NCBI GenBank assembly: GCA_900104375.1
Contig: LT629302.1
Location: 2,754,001 to 2,818,000 of the forward strand
DNA length: 64,000 nucleotides
Direction of reading: 5' to 3'
From: Flavobacteriaceae bacterium MAR_2010_188
GTDB taxonomy: Bacteria > Bacteroidota > Bacteroidia > Flavobacteriales > Flavobacteriaceae
Shown: piece after piece, positions 26,501 to 35,687 of the stretch
Position numbering within the stretch: the stretch's first letter is position 1
How the letters are laid out: the number at the start of each line of letters is the position of its first letter
Translations under genes and position numbers: made by a program
Notes under the pieces: generated by a model
Told to the model about the DNA's origin: nothing
Database searches by the model: none
Seen by the model: only the letters and a program-made list of their open reading frames with translations

Positions 26501-26953
26501 ACCTTAGATTCTGATTTTGAACTGCTTTTCCCAGATGATTATGTGAATAATATTTCGGAGCGACTGAACCTCTACACCAAATTGAACGATTTAAAAACCG
26601 AAGCAGAACTAGATATTTTTGAGAAGGAGATCAAAGACAGGTTTGGCGAAATGCCAAAACCGGTCATAGATTTATTAGACAGCGTAAGGGTTAAATGGCT
26701 TGCAACTAAGCTAGGACTAGAAAAAGTGGTGATGAAGAAAGGTAAGCTGATCGGTTATTTTATAAATGACCAAAATAGCGGATTTTACCATAGCGATAAC
26801 TTTACCAGAATTCTTCAATACGTACAGACCCATGCGAGGGATAGTAAAATAAAGGAGAAAAAAACCAGAACAGGCTTAAGGTTATTGTTGACCTTTGAAA
26901 ATATTAAATCCGTAAAAAATGCAATCAATGTTTTAAGACCAATATTGGCTTAA
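23594..26953 (+). CDS. mfd: Transcription-repair coupling factor
   Basis: A DNA translocase that removes RNA polymerase stalled at lesions and recruits UvrA. The 1119 residues carry the UvrB-like N-terminal region (FLYPGSYRRPY-like block near residue 90). The RNA-polymerase interaction domain is near residue 432 (EIGDYVTHIDHGIGKFGG). Walker A is in CGDVGFGKTE near residue 590 and the DEEQ box near 689. Helicase motif VI is in the QMRGRVGRSN stretch, and a C-terminal TRCF domain follows. The start is TTG at 23594. The DUF4369/thioredoxin gene follows closely and is probably co-transcribed. Confidence 0.95.
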   Translation: MSKVTLGQSFSQTLQMQNLQTSIAKNLDHTHLKGLVGSSISFVITEAFKNADKPFILIFSDKEEAAFYLNDLEQLINDKDVLFYPGSYRRPYQIEETDNANVLLRAEVLNRINSRKKPAIIVTYPDALFEKVVTRRELEKNTLKISVGEDLSLDFVNEVLFEYKFKRVDFVSEPGEFSVRGGIVDVFSFSNDEPYRMEFFGDEVESIRTFDVETQLSTDQIKKISIIPNVANKFLEEKRQSFLKYVSDNTVLFSKQPELLFSRIDSLFDKAVEAFKSIQSETKHAEPEELFCNAEELKKEFLDFNLVELGSSSLFSNSDDREIVFNISPQPSFNKHFNLLIENLIANHEKGYTNFIACVNEQQAKRFHDILDPENNEDLDQSVHYKTIVLLLYQGFVNHDTKICCYTDHEIFERYHKFHLKNGYAKKQAITLKELNSLEIGDYVTHIDHGIGKFGGLQKIDVEGQKQEAIKLIYGERDILYLSIHSLHKITKFNGKDGKPPKIYKLGSNAWKNLKQKTKSRVKEIAFNLIKLYAKRKLRKGFQYNPDSHMQHELEASFIYEDTPDQITATDDIKADMESTLPMDRLVCGDVGFGKTEVAIRAAFKAVDNGKQVAVLVPTTILAYQHHRTFTERLKEFPVTVDYLNRFRTAKERKLTLEGLQSGSVDIIIGTHQLVNKAVQFKDLGLLIVDEEQKFGVGVKEKLKTLKENVDVLTLTATPIPRTLQFSLMAARDLSVITTAPPNRYPIDSHVIRFSETLIRDAVNYEIQRGGQVFFIHNRIENIKEVAGMIQRLVPDAKIGTGHGQLDGKKLESLMLAFMNGEFDVLVSTTIVESGLDVPNANTIFINNANNFGLSDLHQMRGRVGRSNKKAFCYFITPEYSAMTADARKRISALEQFTELGSGFNIAMKDLEIRGAGDLLGGEQSGFINDIGFETYQKILNEAIEELKENEFKDLYNEDRSKKVYVKDITLDSDFELLFPDDYVNNISERLNLYTKLNDLKTEAELDIFEKEIKDRFGEMPKPVIDLLDSVRVKWLATKLGLEKVVMKKGKLIGYFINDQNSGFYHSDNFTRILQYVQTHARDSKIKEKKTRTGLRLLLTFENIKSVKNAINVLRPILA

Positions 26954-26987
26954 AATTTGAAGCATGCCAACAAATACATTTCAAATC

Positions 26988-28295
26988 ATGAAACAGCTAT
27001 TATTTTTACTTTTACTAATTCCTGCATTTTGCATTAGCCAACATAAAATTTCAGGAACATTTTCACCTCCTGAAAATTACAGCTTCGCTTTTTTATACAA
27101 GGCAACACCACTAAGTACTGAATTTGTTACGCGAAGTGAAATTGATTCAACGGGGAATTTCTCATTTGAAATCGATACGCTTGCTCAGCCCGGTATTTAT
27201 AAGGTCGTCTACGCTATGCCTCCAGAAAAATATAATTTCAATATTATCTATGATGGGAAGGAAGACATCAACTTAACGTTTAGTGAAGAAAAAGGACTGG
27301 AATTTAAGGAAAGTAATGAAAATAAATTGTGGGCTTCTTATACCAAGAGTTTGGATTTAATAAACTCTACCATTAGCAATTATTACACTAAACAAAGCAA
27401 GGATAAGGAAGCTTTTAATGAGATATTTAAGGCGCTTTCAGATTTTCAGAATGCCTACGAGTCCAATAGCGAAGACCTTATGGTAAATGATCTGATCAAA
27501 GCTAACCGGCCTTATATTCCAATGAAATACGAAGATGTTAGTGCCTACGCTAAAAATTTAAAAGAAAATTATTTAGAGAATATAGATTTTGAAAATCCTT
27601 TGTTACAGAGCTCTGATTTTATTTCGGATAGGGTTATGACGTATATGTTCGGTGTTTCGGATAATACCGATGATGACTTCTATGAAGGACAGCTTAAAAC
27701 TCTCAACGGACTTTTAAAGAAGGCAGAGCCAACCGTAAAAATTGCAATTCTCTTACCCGTTTGGCAACGTTTTAGAGATTTGTCTAATGATGGAATGGCG
27801 AATTATATGATTGATGAATATTTAATGGAAATCGCCAAGAAGTCTGATCAAGAGTTGTTAATCGAAACTTTCGAGGATTTTAAAAATACTTCAATAGGAA
27901 GGAAAGCACATGACTTTGAAATTGCCTTAGCCGATGGAACCAAAACATCTTTGTACGAATTAATGGATTCAACCAAATATTTGGTAATTTTTTGGAGTAG
28001 TACTTGCAGCCATTGTCTTGTTGAAATGCCCAAGGTTAAAGAATTTTTGCAAAACCATAAGAAGGTAAAAGTGATTGCCTATGGTCTTGAAGACGACAAG
28101 AAACATTGGGAAGAAGAAATTCTTAAATATCCAGAATTCATTCACGTTATAGGTCTAGACAAGTGGGACAACAAAGATGCAATTGCGTATGCAATTGATG
28201 CTACGCCATCATTCTTCCTCTTAAACCAAGATAAAGAAATCATCGCTAAGCCTGAAGATGCAGAGGCTTTGAATAAATTATTGGAAGAAAATTAA
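26988..28295 (+). CDS. Exported thioredoxin-fold protein (DUF4369-like plus TlpA-like)
   Basis: A 435-residue exported protein. A signal peptide (MKQLLFLLLLIPAFCISQ) is followed by a beta-rich DUF4369-like N-terminal domain, a helical middle region and a TlpA/ResA-like thioredoxin domain with the redox motif CSHC in WSSTCSHCLVEMPKVK, plus a cis-proline near ATPSFF. It probably acts as a periplasmic thiol oxidoreductase, perhaps in cytochrome c maturation or disulfide handling. I start at the ATG at 26988 because it gives a perfect signal peptide; an upstream ATG at 26964 adds only MPTNTFQI. It follows mfd by 34 nt. Confidence 0.85.
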   Translation: MKQLLFLLLLIPAFCISQHKISGTFSPPENYSFAFLYKATPLSTEFVTRSEIDSTGNFSFEIDTLAQPGIYKVVYAMPPEKYNFNIIYDGKEDINLTFSEEKGLEFKESNENKLWASYTKSLDLINSTISNYYTKQSKDKEAFNEIFKALSDFQNAYESNSEDLMVNDLIKANRPYIPMKYEDVSAYAKNLKENYLENIDFENPLLQSSDFISDRVMTYMFGVSDNTDDDFYEGQLKTLNGLLKKAEPTVKIAILLPVWQRFRDLSNDGMANYMIDEYLMEIAKKSDQELLIETFEDFKNTSIGRKAHDFEIALADGTKTSLYELMDSTKYLVIFWSSTCSHCLVEMPKVKEFLQNHKKVKVIAYGLEDDKKHWEEEILKYPEFIHVIGLDKWDNKDAIAYAIDATPSFFLLNQDKEIIAKPEDAEALNKLLEEN

Positions 28296-28310
28296 TTACA
28301 GATTAAAGCA

Positions 28311-28338
28311 AAAAAAACCGATATTTCTATCGGTTTTT
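28311..28338. terminator. Bidirectional terminator between the thioredoxin and Kbp-like genes
   Basis: AAAAAAACCGATA-TTTC-TATCGGTTTTTTT is a perfect stem with A/T tracts on both sides. It can end transcripts arriving from either of the convergent genes. Confidence 0.85.
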
Positions 28339-28358
28339 TTGTTTGTACTTATCTCGTA

Positions 28359-28853
28359 TTAGTCCACATTAGGTATTCTTAGTACCTGTCCTGGATATAT
28401 TTTGTCCGGATCTTTAAGCATTGGTTTGTTTGCTTCAAAAATTACAGGATACTTCATTGCATCTCCATAATACTTCTTAGCAATCTTGCTTAATGAATCT
28501 CCGCTAACAACCGTATGAAACTGTGCTTGTGGCTCAGAGTGATCTACAGTCATTCTATCGTCTACCGTTGCAATACCTTCAGAGTTACCAACAACAAGAA
28601 CCACTTTTTCTTTCGTGGCTTGGTCGTGGGCTTTACCTGAAACTTTTGCCATATCATCATCGATGTGTACTTCTAAGTTATCTACCTTTAGTTGAAGGTC
28701 TCTAATGGTTTGTTCTAGTTTTCTAGAAGCCATTTCTTCTGACTTCAATTCTTTAGCAGCAGCATCTGCTTTCTTTTCCGTAGCTTCTTCCTTATCGGTT
28801 TTTCCTCCAAATATTTTGGCCCCTGCATTTTTTATAAATGAAAATAATCCCAT
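28359..28853 (-). CDS. kbp: BON/LysM-domain protein, Kbp (YgaU)-like
   Basis: A 164-residue protein without an obvious signal peptide. A charged linker of about 45 residues (KEEATEKKADAAAKELK) precedes a BON domain (LQLKVDNLEVHIDDDMAKVSG and on to about residue 100). A C-terminal LysM domain runs from HTVVSGDSLSKIAKKYYGD to VLRIPNVD. Order and size match E. coli Kbp, a cytoplasmic potassium-binding protein, with a longer N-terminus. By analogy it may sense potassium, but that role is not shown in Bacteroidota. Confidence 0.85.
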   Translation of the reverse strand: MGLFSFIKNAGAKIFGGKTDKEEATEKKADAAAKELKSEEMASRKLEQTIRDLQLKVDNLEVHIDDDMAKVSGKAHDQATKEKVVLVVGNSEGIATVDDRMTVDHSEPQAQFHTVVSGDSLSKIAKKYYGDAMKYPVIFEANKPMLKDPDKIYPGQVLRIPNVD

Positions 28854-28950
28854 AGTATACTATTTTTAGTGTTAATAATGATTCTTGTAAAGTTCCTTAA
28901 AAAACGCAGTTATTACAATAAATCTAGGATTTTTTATTACCTCAAAAAGA

Positions 28951-28983
28951 AAACGCTCACCGCTAATTAAAGGGTGAGCGTTT
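28951..28983 (-). terminator. Terminator after the flavobacterial lipoprotein gene
   Basis: On the minus strand AAACGCTCACC...GGTGAGCGTTT forms an 11 bp stem with an 11 nt loop, followed by TTTTCTTTTT. It begins about 40 nt after the stop of the lipoprotein gene. Confidence 0.8.
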
Positions 28984-29024
28984 AAAGAAACTAAATAACC
29001 AACCAAAACTTAGTTTCTAAGCGG

Positions 29025-29966
29025 TTAAGCTCGTGTACTTTCTCGTGGATTAGCCTTTTTAGGCGTTTTCTGCTTTCTTTTCTTTAAATCTTTTTTATTG
29101 GTAGATGGGCTTCCATCTTCTTTCTGTCTTAAAATCTGTATATATCCTCTTCCAGTAAATTCATAAACCGTACCAGAAGTGATGTGATATAATTCAATGT
29201 TAGCATCATTTAAAACTGTAAGTTCAAAGTTTTCATCATCAAAAGAATCATAGTCTAGGAACAAGGTTTTCAAATAAAAATCATCCGTTATATCTCCTAC
29301 TCCATAAACCCCAGTGTAATCCCAAATAATGTTATCTGTATTCGTTATACCATAATCTTGTGAACTTCTAAAAACTGAATCATCGTCTGCCGCTAAAAAT
29401 TGTAGATAATTCTCATTATCAAACTCATTTAAAACGCCCATTTCACTGGTAAATGTTTTTTCCCACGCTTCATATTCTTGTAAGAAATAATGAATGTTGT
29501 CATAAAAAACGTATTCGTAATCAAAATTGCTTCTGTCGTAACCCTCCAAAAAATACGAAGTATCATCAAAAGGATTGTATAACTCAATAGTATCATCATC
29601 TATCTGGTAAACGTCGAAAGAATCGAAACCATCAATATCATGATCAACATCTAGAATCATGTCGTAAGCGTCATAAGTTCCAATTGGTATTCCGTATCCG
29701 CCACCTTGATCTCCTAACCCCACGAGATTGTTATTTGCATACAACACACTATTTCTAAATGAAAGGGTAAAAGCAAACTGCATAAATGGCGTCTCGCCAA
29801 AACCCACTGTTTTATTGATGTCAACATACCAAATTTCATGAGAGCTCAATAACTGATTTAAACTAATTGTTGGCACAACTGGTTCTACATAAACCGGGTC
29901 TCTTTGACAAGAAACTAGAGAGGTACTGATAAATAAAATTCCGAGTAGTAGCTTTAACGTTTTCAT
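29025..29966 (-). CDS. Conserved flavobacterial lipoprotein of unknown function
   Basis: A 313-residue lipoprotein with signal and lipobox MKTLKLLLGILFISTSLVSC. The mature part is unusually rich in aspartate and aromatic residues (YDAYDMILDVDHD, FDSFDVYQIDDD) and ends in a basic tail (KKDLKKRKQKTPKKANPR). Similar proteins are sometimes labelled nicotinic acid mononucleotide adenyltransferase in databases, but I see no nucleotidyltransferase motif here, so I reject that name. The start is set at 29966 because it gives the lipobox signal; an in-frame ATG at 30032 would add 22 residues and spoil it. It is divergent from gpsA. Confidence 0.75.
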   Translation of the reverse strand: MKTLKLLLGILFISTSLVSCQRDPVYVEPVVPTISLNQLLSSHEIWYVDINKTVGFGETPFMQFAFTLSFRNSVLYANNNLVGLGDQGGGYGIPIGTYDAYDMILDVDHDIDGFDSFDVYQIDDDTIELYNPFDDTSYFLEGYDRSNFDYEYVFYDNIHYFLQEYEAWEKTFTSEMGVLNEFDNENYLQFLAADDDSVFRSSQDYGITNTDNIIWDYTGVYGVGDITDDFYLKTLFLDYDSFDDENFELTVLNDANIELYHITSGTVYEFTGRGYIQILRQKEDGSPSTNKKDLKKRKQKTPKKANPRESTRA

Positions 29967-30041
29967 AATCCAACAATTAGGGGTTTGCAATTTGTGAGGA
30001 TTCAAAAGACATGCCAAAGATTTTATTCTCATTACGATGAG

Positions 30042-30074
30042 TTTGAAGCATACAAAGTAATTTCATTATTTTTG
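30042..30074 (+). promoter_or_regulatory. Promoter of gpsA
   Basis: TTTG at 30042-30045, a 21 nt spacer, and TATTTTTG at 30067-30074 match the Bacteroidota promoter consensus exactly. The ATG follows 23 nt after the -7 box. Confidence 0.65.
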
Positions 30075-30097
30075 AATGAATATAACTATCCCTCTTT

Positions 30098-31099
30098 ATG
30101 AAAAAACCCTTGAAGTATGCTGTCTTTGGAGCAGGAAGTTGGGCAACTGCAATCGTGAAAATGCTTTGTGAAAATCTAGATACCGTTGGTTGGTACATGC
30201 GTAGCAGCTACACTTTAGAGCATCTTAAGAAAGAACAGCACAATCCTAGTTACTTAAGTTCAGTTGAATTCAACGTAAAACAATTAAAGCTCAGCAACGA
30301 CATTAATGAGATGGCAGAATGGGCAGATGTTTTGATATTTGTGATTCCTTCTGCATTTATGCATAAAGAACTAGAAAAACTTACCTCCGATATTACCAAA
30401 AAAACCATCGTATCTGCGGTTAAAGGGATTATCCCAGAAACAGGAAAATTGGTTGGAGAACATTTTCATGATATCTATAAAATTCCTTTTGAAAATATTG
30501 CTGCGATCGCCGGTCCTTGTCATGCAGAGGAAGTAGCCTTAGAGCGCCTTTCCTATTTAACGATTGCCTGTGCCGATAACGAAAAAGCCCAAGCCATAGC
30601 AGATAGCTTGTCGAGTGATTACATAAAGACCAAAACAACGGACGACCTTATCGGGACTGAATATGCAGTAATGCTGAAGAATATTTACGCTATTGCTGCC
30701 GGAATTGCCCACGGATTGGGCTACGGTGATAACTTTCAGAGTGTCTTAATGAGCAACGCTATTAGGGAAATGAAACGTTTTATCAAAAAAATGCATAAGA
30801 TGAAGCGTAACATCAATGATTCGGCTTATTTAGGTGATTTGCTAGTAACCGGTTATTCTACTTTTTCAAGAAATAGAATGTTTGGTAACATGATCGGTAA
30901 AGGCTATACGGTTAAATCAGCAATGATGGAGATGAATATGGTTGCCGAAGGTTATTATGCGACTAAAAGTGCCCATATCCTTAATAACAACAATAAAATT
31001 AAAACACGTCTACCAATCATAAAAGCAGTCTACGAAATATTGTACGAAGGCAAGGAAGCCAAAAAAGTCTTTAAAGATCTAACCGATAAATTAGATTAG
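30098..31099 (+). CDS. gpsA: Glycerol-3-phosphate dehydrogenase [NAD(P)+]
   Basis: Makes sn-glycerol 3-phosphate from dihydroxyacetone phosphate for phospholipid synthesis. The 333 residues begin with the dinucleotide motif FGAGSWATAIVKML. They include AAIAGPCHAEEVA and GTEYAVMLKNIYAIAAGI with the catalytic Lys, then GLGYGDNFQS. The second glycine of the usual GxGxWGTA motif is replaced by alanine (SWATA), a common variant. The gene converges on the efflux operon with only 2 nt between stop codons. Confidence 0.94.
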   Translation: MKKPLKYAVFGAGSWATAIVKMLCENLDTVGWYMRSSYTLEHLKKEQHNPSYLSSVEFNVKQLKLSNDINEMAEWADVLIFVIPSAFMHKELEKLTSDITKKTIVSAVKGIIPETGKLVGEHFHDIYKIPFENIAAIAGPCHAEEVALERLSYLTIACADNEKAQAIADSLSSDYIKTKTTDDLIGTEYAVMLKNIYAIAAGIAHGLGYGDNFQSVLMSNAIREMKRFIKKMHKMKRNINDSAYLGDLLVTGYSTFSRNRMFGNMIGKGYTVKSAMMEMNMVAEGYYATKSAHILNNNNKIKTRLPIIKAVYEILYEGKEAKKVFKDLTDKLD

Positions 31100-31101
31100 C
31101 G

Positions 31102-32520
31102 TTATCTCCAACCGCCACCTAAAGCTTCGTAAAGATTCACCACTGCCAATAACTGATTCAACTTGGTATCGATTAGGTTTAATTCTGCACTAAGCGCACT
31201 TTGTCTAGCGGTTAAAAGATCTAGATAATTGGCATAACCATTTTTCAAAAGTTCTTCAGAATTGCTTTCGGCATTTCGTAATGATTCAACTTCTTTCAAT
31301 CGATACTCATACTTTTCACTTTCGGCACTATAAGAATACAGAGCATTGCTCACTTCGGTTCCCGCTACTAATAATGACTGTTTAAAATCCAACAAAGCCT
31401 GCTCTTGCTGAGATTGTGATACTTCAAACTGCGTTCTCACTTTACGCTGATTAAAAATAGGCTGCGATAGTCCACTAACAATATTTGCAAAAAGTGAATT
31501 GGCGCTAAACCATTTATCAATCGTTAAACTTTGAAAACCACCAGTTGCAGAAATAGTCAATGACGGGTAAAAATTGCTTCTAGCAACATTGGTCAGTTCA
31601 AAAAATTGAACAAGATTATATTCTGCTGCAATAACATCCGGCCTGTTTCGTAATAAAAAGGAAGGGACCCCTAATTTTAACTCGGTTTGAAGCAATTGAT
31701 CTTCAAGATCATTCCGGATTATTTCCTGCGGCTCTCTTCCCAGGATAATATTAAACTGATTTTCTAGTCTAAAAGCTTCAACCTTCAAATCTACATATAA
31801 GGCCTTAGCATTGTTGTACTGTGCAATATTCTGGTCTACCGCTACCTGAGTAACCTGTCCTGCATCTTTTAGTGCACCAATTGTAGTAACGCTGTTTTCC
31901 CTAGTTTCTATAGTTCTTTCAGTAATCTGCATTTGGGCGTCTAAAGCGAGTAACTGATAATATGTTGTTGCAATATCCGCAATCAAACGGGTTTTCACGG
32001 CTTGGTGTGCGGCTACACTTTGTAAAAAACTTGCTTCATATGCACGCTTGTTACTTCTAATCTTCCCCCATATATCTGCTTCCCAAGAAAGATTGCTGCT
32101 TAGCTGAAATTGTTCAACTGACGTATTAGTCAAAAATGAACCGAACTGGCTATTTTTTGACAACTCTTGATGGGTCACTGTTGCATCCGCATTTATAGTT
32201 GGCAAATAACTCGCTTTTCCTTGTTTTAAATATGCTTCCGCTGCAATAATTTGTTGAAGCGCAACCCTGATATCTATATTATTGGATAATCCTTCTTCTA
32301 TATAATTGATTAAGGTTGGGTCATTGAACATATCTTTCCAAGAAACCTCAGCCATAGAAATGCTATCCTGAGGCAGATTGTCGGTTCTATAAAGATTTTG
32401 TGTCTCATCGAAATCAGGTCTTTCATAATCCTTGGCGACGAAGCAACTTTGAAGCGTAAAAGCTGTAAATATAAAAATGGAAGCTTTTATGGTTAACTTG
32501 GTTTTATAGGTTGTAATCAT
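31102..32520 (-). CDS. RND efflux outer-membrane lipoprotein (TolC/OprM family)
   Basis: The outer-membrane channel of a tripartite pump, 472 residues. A lipobox (FTLQSC) ends a signal sequence. The body shows the OprM/NodT layout with two repeated helical hairpins, for example LSSNLSWEADIWGKIRSNKRA (in part: WEADIWGKIRSNKRA), and LRNRPDVIAAEYNL. It is the last gene of the regulator-adaptor-pump-channel operon. Its ATG overlaps the pump stop codon by 4 nt (32517-32520), indicating translational coupling. Confidence 0.93.
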   Translation of the reverse strand: MITTYKTKLTIKASIFIFTAFTLQSCFVAKDYERPDFDETQNLYRTDNLPQDSISMAEVSWKDMFNDPTLINYIEEGLSNNIDIRVALQQIIAAEAYLKQGKASYLPTINADATVTHQELSKNSQFGSFLTNTSVEQFQLSSNLSWEADIWGKIRSNKRAYEASFLQSVAAHQAVKTRLIADIATTYYQLLALDAQMQITERTIETRENSVTTIGALKDAGQVTQVAVDQNIAQYNNAKALYVDLKVEAFRLENQFNIILGREPQEIIRNDLEDQLLQTELKLGVPSFLLRNRPDVIAAEYNLVQFFELTNVARSNFYPSLTISATGGFQSLTIDKWFSANSLFANIVSGLSQPIFNQRKVRTQFEVSQSQQEQALLDFKQSLLVAGTEVSNALYSYSAESEKYEYRLKEVESLRNAESNSEELLKNGYANYLDLLTARQSALSAELNLIDTKLNQLLAVVNLYEALGGGWR

Positions 32521-35500
32521 AATCGGTCGGTTTGGTTGGTTTCGGCAATAATCGCTGGTTTACCCGAAATCTTTTCTTGTAACCACTGAAATAGCATAAA
32601 TAGCATCGGGATAACAAAAACTCCCACGATTGTACCGATTAAAAGTCCGCCTACTGCACCTGTCCCGATAGAACGGTTACCTGCGGCTCCAACACCATTT
32701 GCGAATACCAAAGGAGTTAATCCAAAGATAAATGCAAACGACGTCATTAAAATTGGTCTTAAACGGGCTTCTGCTCCGTTGATTGCGGCATCTAATATAG
32801 ATTCGCCCCTCCTTCGCCTTTGTATCGCAAATTCTACAATCAAGATGGCATTTTTTGCTAATAGTCCAAGTAGCATAATCAAGGCAATCTGGAAATATAT
32901 ATTATTCTGTAAGCCAGTAAGCTGTGTGGTGATGTAGGCGCCATAAACTCCCAATGGAAGAGAGAGAATAACCGAAAGTGGCAATAAATAACTTTCATAT
33001 TGGGCGGCCAACAAAAAGTAAACGAATACCAAAGACAACAAGAATATCGTGGTAGTTTGGTTACCAGCGTTAACTTCTTCCCTAGTTAATCCAGAGTAGG
33101 CTGTGGTATAATTAACGGGCAAAGATTTTGTAACATCTTCAATTGCTTTAATACCATCACCAGTACTAAATCCTGGATTCATTGCGGCAGTAACCGTTGT
33201 AGAATTAAACAAATTAAATCGGGTTACTGATTGGGGCCCATAAACTCGTTTAAGAGTTATGAATTCTGTAATCGGAGTCATTTGTCCGCTATCGGTTCTA
33301 ACGTATAAAGCGTCGAGATTATCTACGTCTGCCCGATCTTCGGGAAGTGCTTGTACATAAACCCGATATTGCTTACCAAATCGAGAGAAATCGGCGGCAA
33401 AAACACTACCTATGTAACCTTGAAGCGTAGAGAATATACTACTGATTGAAACACCTAATTCTTTTGCTCGAGGAACATTTAGTTCCAATTCATATTGCGG
33501 ATATTTAGTATTGAAGGAGGATTGAGCATATTGTATCTCTGGTCTTTCTGAGAGTTTTGCTATAAAATCCTGATTAACCTGATCCAAATCTGTAAAACTT
33601 CCACCAGACTTATCTAACAAATTCACCTCAACTCCCGTCGAACGGCCAAAACCTGGAATACTTGGTGGCGCGAAGAACACGATGTTTGCTTCTGGAATGG
33701 TTGCGGCAACCCCGAACATTTTGGCGGTGATACTTTCTAGCGACATAGAATCTGCTCCTCGCTCGTCCCAATCTTCTAATCTAACAAATCCTAAACCATA
33801 GTTACTTCCCGATCCACCCAAGAAACTTCTTCCTTCAATTACAGAACCTCCCTTAACTCCAGGGATTTGTTCAATTTTGTTATATAGTTCCATGTTAACC
33901 GCGTGAGTTCTGTCAATTGAAGAACCAGGTGGCAATTCAACATTAAGGAAAACGATTCCACGATCTTCATCAGGTACAAATCCAGTTTTTACAACGGAAG
34001 ATGACCACCAAATACCCACGATGGATAACAATAAAATCACCACGGTAATCCATTTGTTTCGATATAAGAAATGTACCGATCTACCATATTTTTTAACGGT
34101 TGCATTGAATCCGCGGTTAAATCCGTTGAAGAATCTTTTTAGGAATTTTGGTTTTTTACTAGTGTCATGCTCATCGTGTCCTTTTAAAAATAAGGCACAA
34201 AGCGCTGGGCTCAAAGTCAAGGCATTTACTGCTGAGATTATGATTGCAACAATCAAAGTCACTCCGAATTGCTCGTAAAAAACCCCGGTTGGTCCTTGTA
34301 CAAAGGTTACTGGTATAAATACAGCCGCCATGACCAAAGTAATAGAAACAATTGCTCCAGAAATTTCGTGCATCGCTTCTACAGTCGCCTTTTTAGGGTC
34401 AGTTTCTCCATTGTCTATCTTGGCATGGACCGCTTCAACAACGACAATCGCATCATCTACCACGATACCAATTGCTAGTACAAGAGCAAAAAGAGTTAAA
34501 AGATTTATGGAGTAGCCAAAAAGATTTAAAAAGAAGAAAGTCCCGATAATAGAAACCGGCACTGCAATCGCAGGAATCAAGGTCGATCTAAAATCCTGTA
34601 GAAATATAAAAACAACCAGAAAAACCAAAAGGAAAGCTTCAATAAGAGTACTAACAACTTTTTCGATGGAGGCATTTAAAAAGTTGTTGGTATTGTATGG
34701 GACAAAAATTTCAATTCCCTTTGGAAGTTCTGATTTTACAATCTCTAATCTTTTTTCAATTTCAACAATAATATCACGCGCATTAGAACCTTTGGTCTGA
34801 AAAATTCCGAGATTTACTGCGGGATAACCGAACGTGCTCGAGGTTGATCCGTAGGATTGTGCACCTAGTTCAATTTTAGCAATATCGTTCAACCGAAGAT
34901 ATTGACCATTATCTAGCGCCTTTACAATGATAGCGCCGTATTGTTCTTCGGTTTTAAATCTTCCACCGTATTTTATAACATAGCTGAAAGCTTCACCATT
35001 ATTTTCACCTAACGAACCCGCCGCAGCTTCTAAGCTCTGTTCTCTAAGAGCAGCCGTGACATCTGATGGAATAAGTCCGTACGCGGCAAGTTTTTCTGGT
35101 TGAAGCCAGATTCTCATCGCATAATCCTTAGAACCAAATACGTTTACATCTCCAACACCATTAACCCTTTGGAGTTCTGGAATCACATTAATTTTTAAGT
35201 AATTCTGAATAAATGTATCGTCGTAATCTTTATTGGTCGTGTAGAACGACATATACATCAACGCTGATGTTTGCTGCTTTTGGGTCGTAACACCACTCTG
35301 TATAACCGCTGTTGGCAAGAGAGGATTAGCTCGTGCTACCCGATTCTGAACGTTCACTGCGGCAATATCTGGATCTACATCCTGATCAAAGAATACGGTA
35401 ATGGAGGCTGTTCCAGAATTAGAAGCCGTAGAGGTTAAATACGTCATCCCCTCAACTCCATTGATCTGTTCTTCTAAAGGAATAATAACGCTTTCGAGAA

Positions 35501-35669
35501 TTGTTTCGGCGTTGGCTCCAGGATAACTTGCACTCACGCTAATCGTAGGAGGAGCAATATCAGGGTACTGAGTGATAGATAAAGTTGTTAATCCCAGCAC
35601 ACCGAGAATAACTATGATTATAGAAATAACTGTTGAAAGAACCGGACGCTCTATAAATGTTTTTAACAT
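32517..35669 (-). CDS. RND efflux pump, HAE1 (AcrB) family
   Basis: A proton-driven inner-membrane multidrug exporter of 1050 residues, the standard length. The N-terminus MLKTFIERPVLSTVISIIIV, the periplasmic SVSASYPGANAETI, the proton-relay pair in GIVVDDAIVVVEAVH, and the relay lysine in LLGLLAKNAILIVEFA are all present. Twelve membrane helices are spread in the usual two halves. Substrates cannot be read from sequence; HAE1 pumps typically export hydrophobic drugs, bile salts or detergents. It lies 18 nt after the adaptor gene. Confidence 0.95.
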   Translation of the reverse strand: MLKTFIERPVLSTVISIIIVILGVLGLTTLSITQYPDIAPPTISVSASYPGANAETILESVIIPLEEQINGVEGMTYLTSTASNSGTASITVFFDQDVDPDIAAVNVQNRVARANPLLPTAVIQSGVTTQKQQTSALMYMSFYTTNKDYDDTFIQNYLKINVIPELQRVNGVGDVNVFGSKDYAMRIWLQPEKLAAYGLIPSDVTAALREQSLEAAAGSLGENNGEAFSYVIKYGGRFKTEEQYGAIIVKALDNGQYLRLNDIAKIELGAQSYGSTSSTFGYPAVNLGIFQTKGSNARDIIVEIEKRLEIVKSELPKGIEIFVPYNTNNFLNASIEKVVSTLIEAFLLVFLVVFIFLQDFRSTLIPAIAVPVSIIGTFFFLNLFGYSINLLTLFALVLAIGIVVDDAIVVVEAVHAKIDNGETDPKKATVEAMHEISGAIVSITLVMAAVFIPVTFVQGPTGVFYEQFGVTLIVAIIISAVNALTLSPALCALFLKGHDEHDTSKKPKFLKRFFNGFNRGFNATVKKYGRSVHFLYRNKWITVVILLLSIVGIWWSSSVVKTGFVPDEDRGIVFLNVELPPGSSIDRTHAVNMELYNKIEQIPGVKGGSVIEGRSFLGGSGSNYGLGFVRLEDWDERGADSMSLESITAKMFGVAATIPEANIVFFAPPSIPGFGRSTGVEVNLLDKSGGSFTDLDQVNQDFIAKLSERPEIQYAQSSFNTKYPQYELELNVPRAKELGVSISSIFSTLQGYIGSVFAADFSRFGKQYRVYVQALPEDRADVDNLDALYVRTDSGQMTPITEFITLKRVYGPQSVTRFNLFNSTTVTAAMNPGFSTGDGIKAIEDVTKSLPVNYTTAYSGLTREEVNAGNQTTTIFLLSLVFVYFLLAAQYESYLLPLSVILSLPLGVYGAYITTQLTGLQNNIYFQIALIMLLGLLAKNAILIVEFAIQRRRRGESILDAAINGAEARLRPILMTSFAFIFGLTPLVFANGVGAAGNRSIGTGAVGGLLIGTIVGVFVIPMLFMLFQWLQEKISGKPAIIAETNQTDRL

Positions 35670-35687
35670 GATGGTCTAAGTTCTAGG

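Noticed and set aside
29025-29966. Nicotinic acid mononucleotide adenylyltransferase label for the lipoprotein
   Set aside because: There is no HxGH-type nucleotidyltransferase motif, and the protein is exported, so the enzymatic name is not supported.
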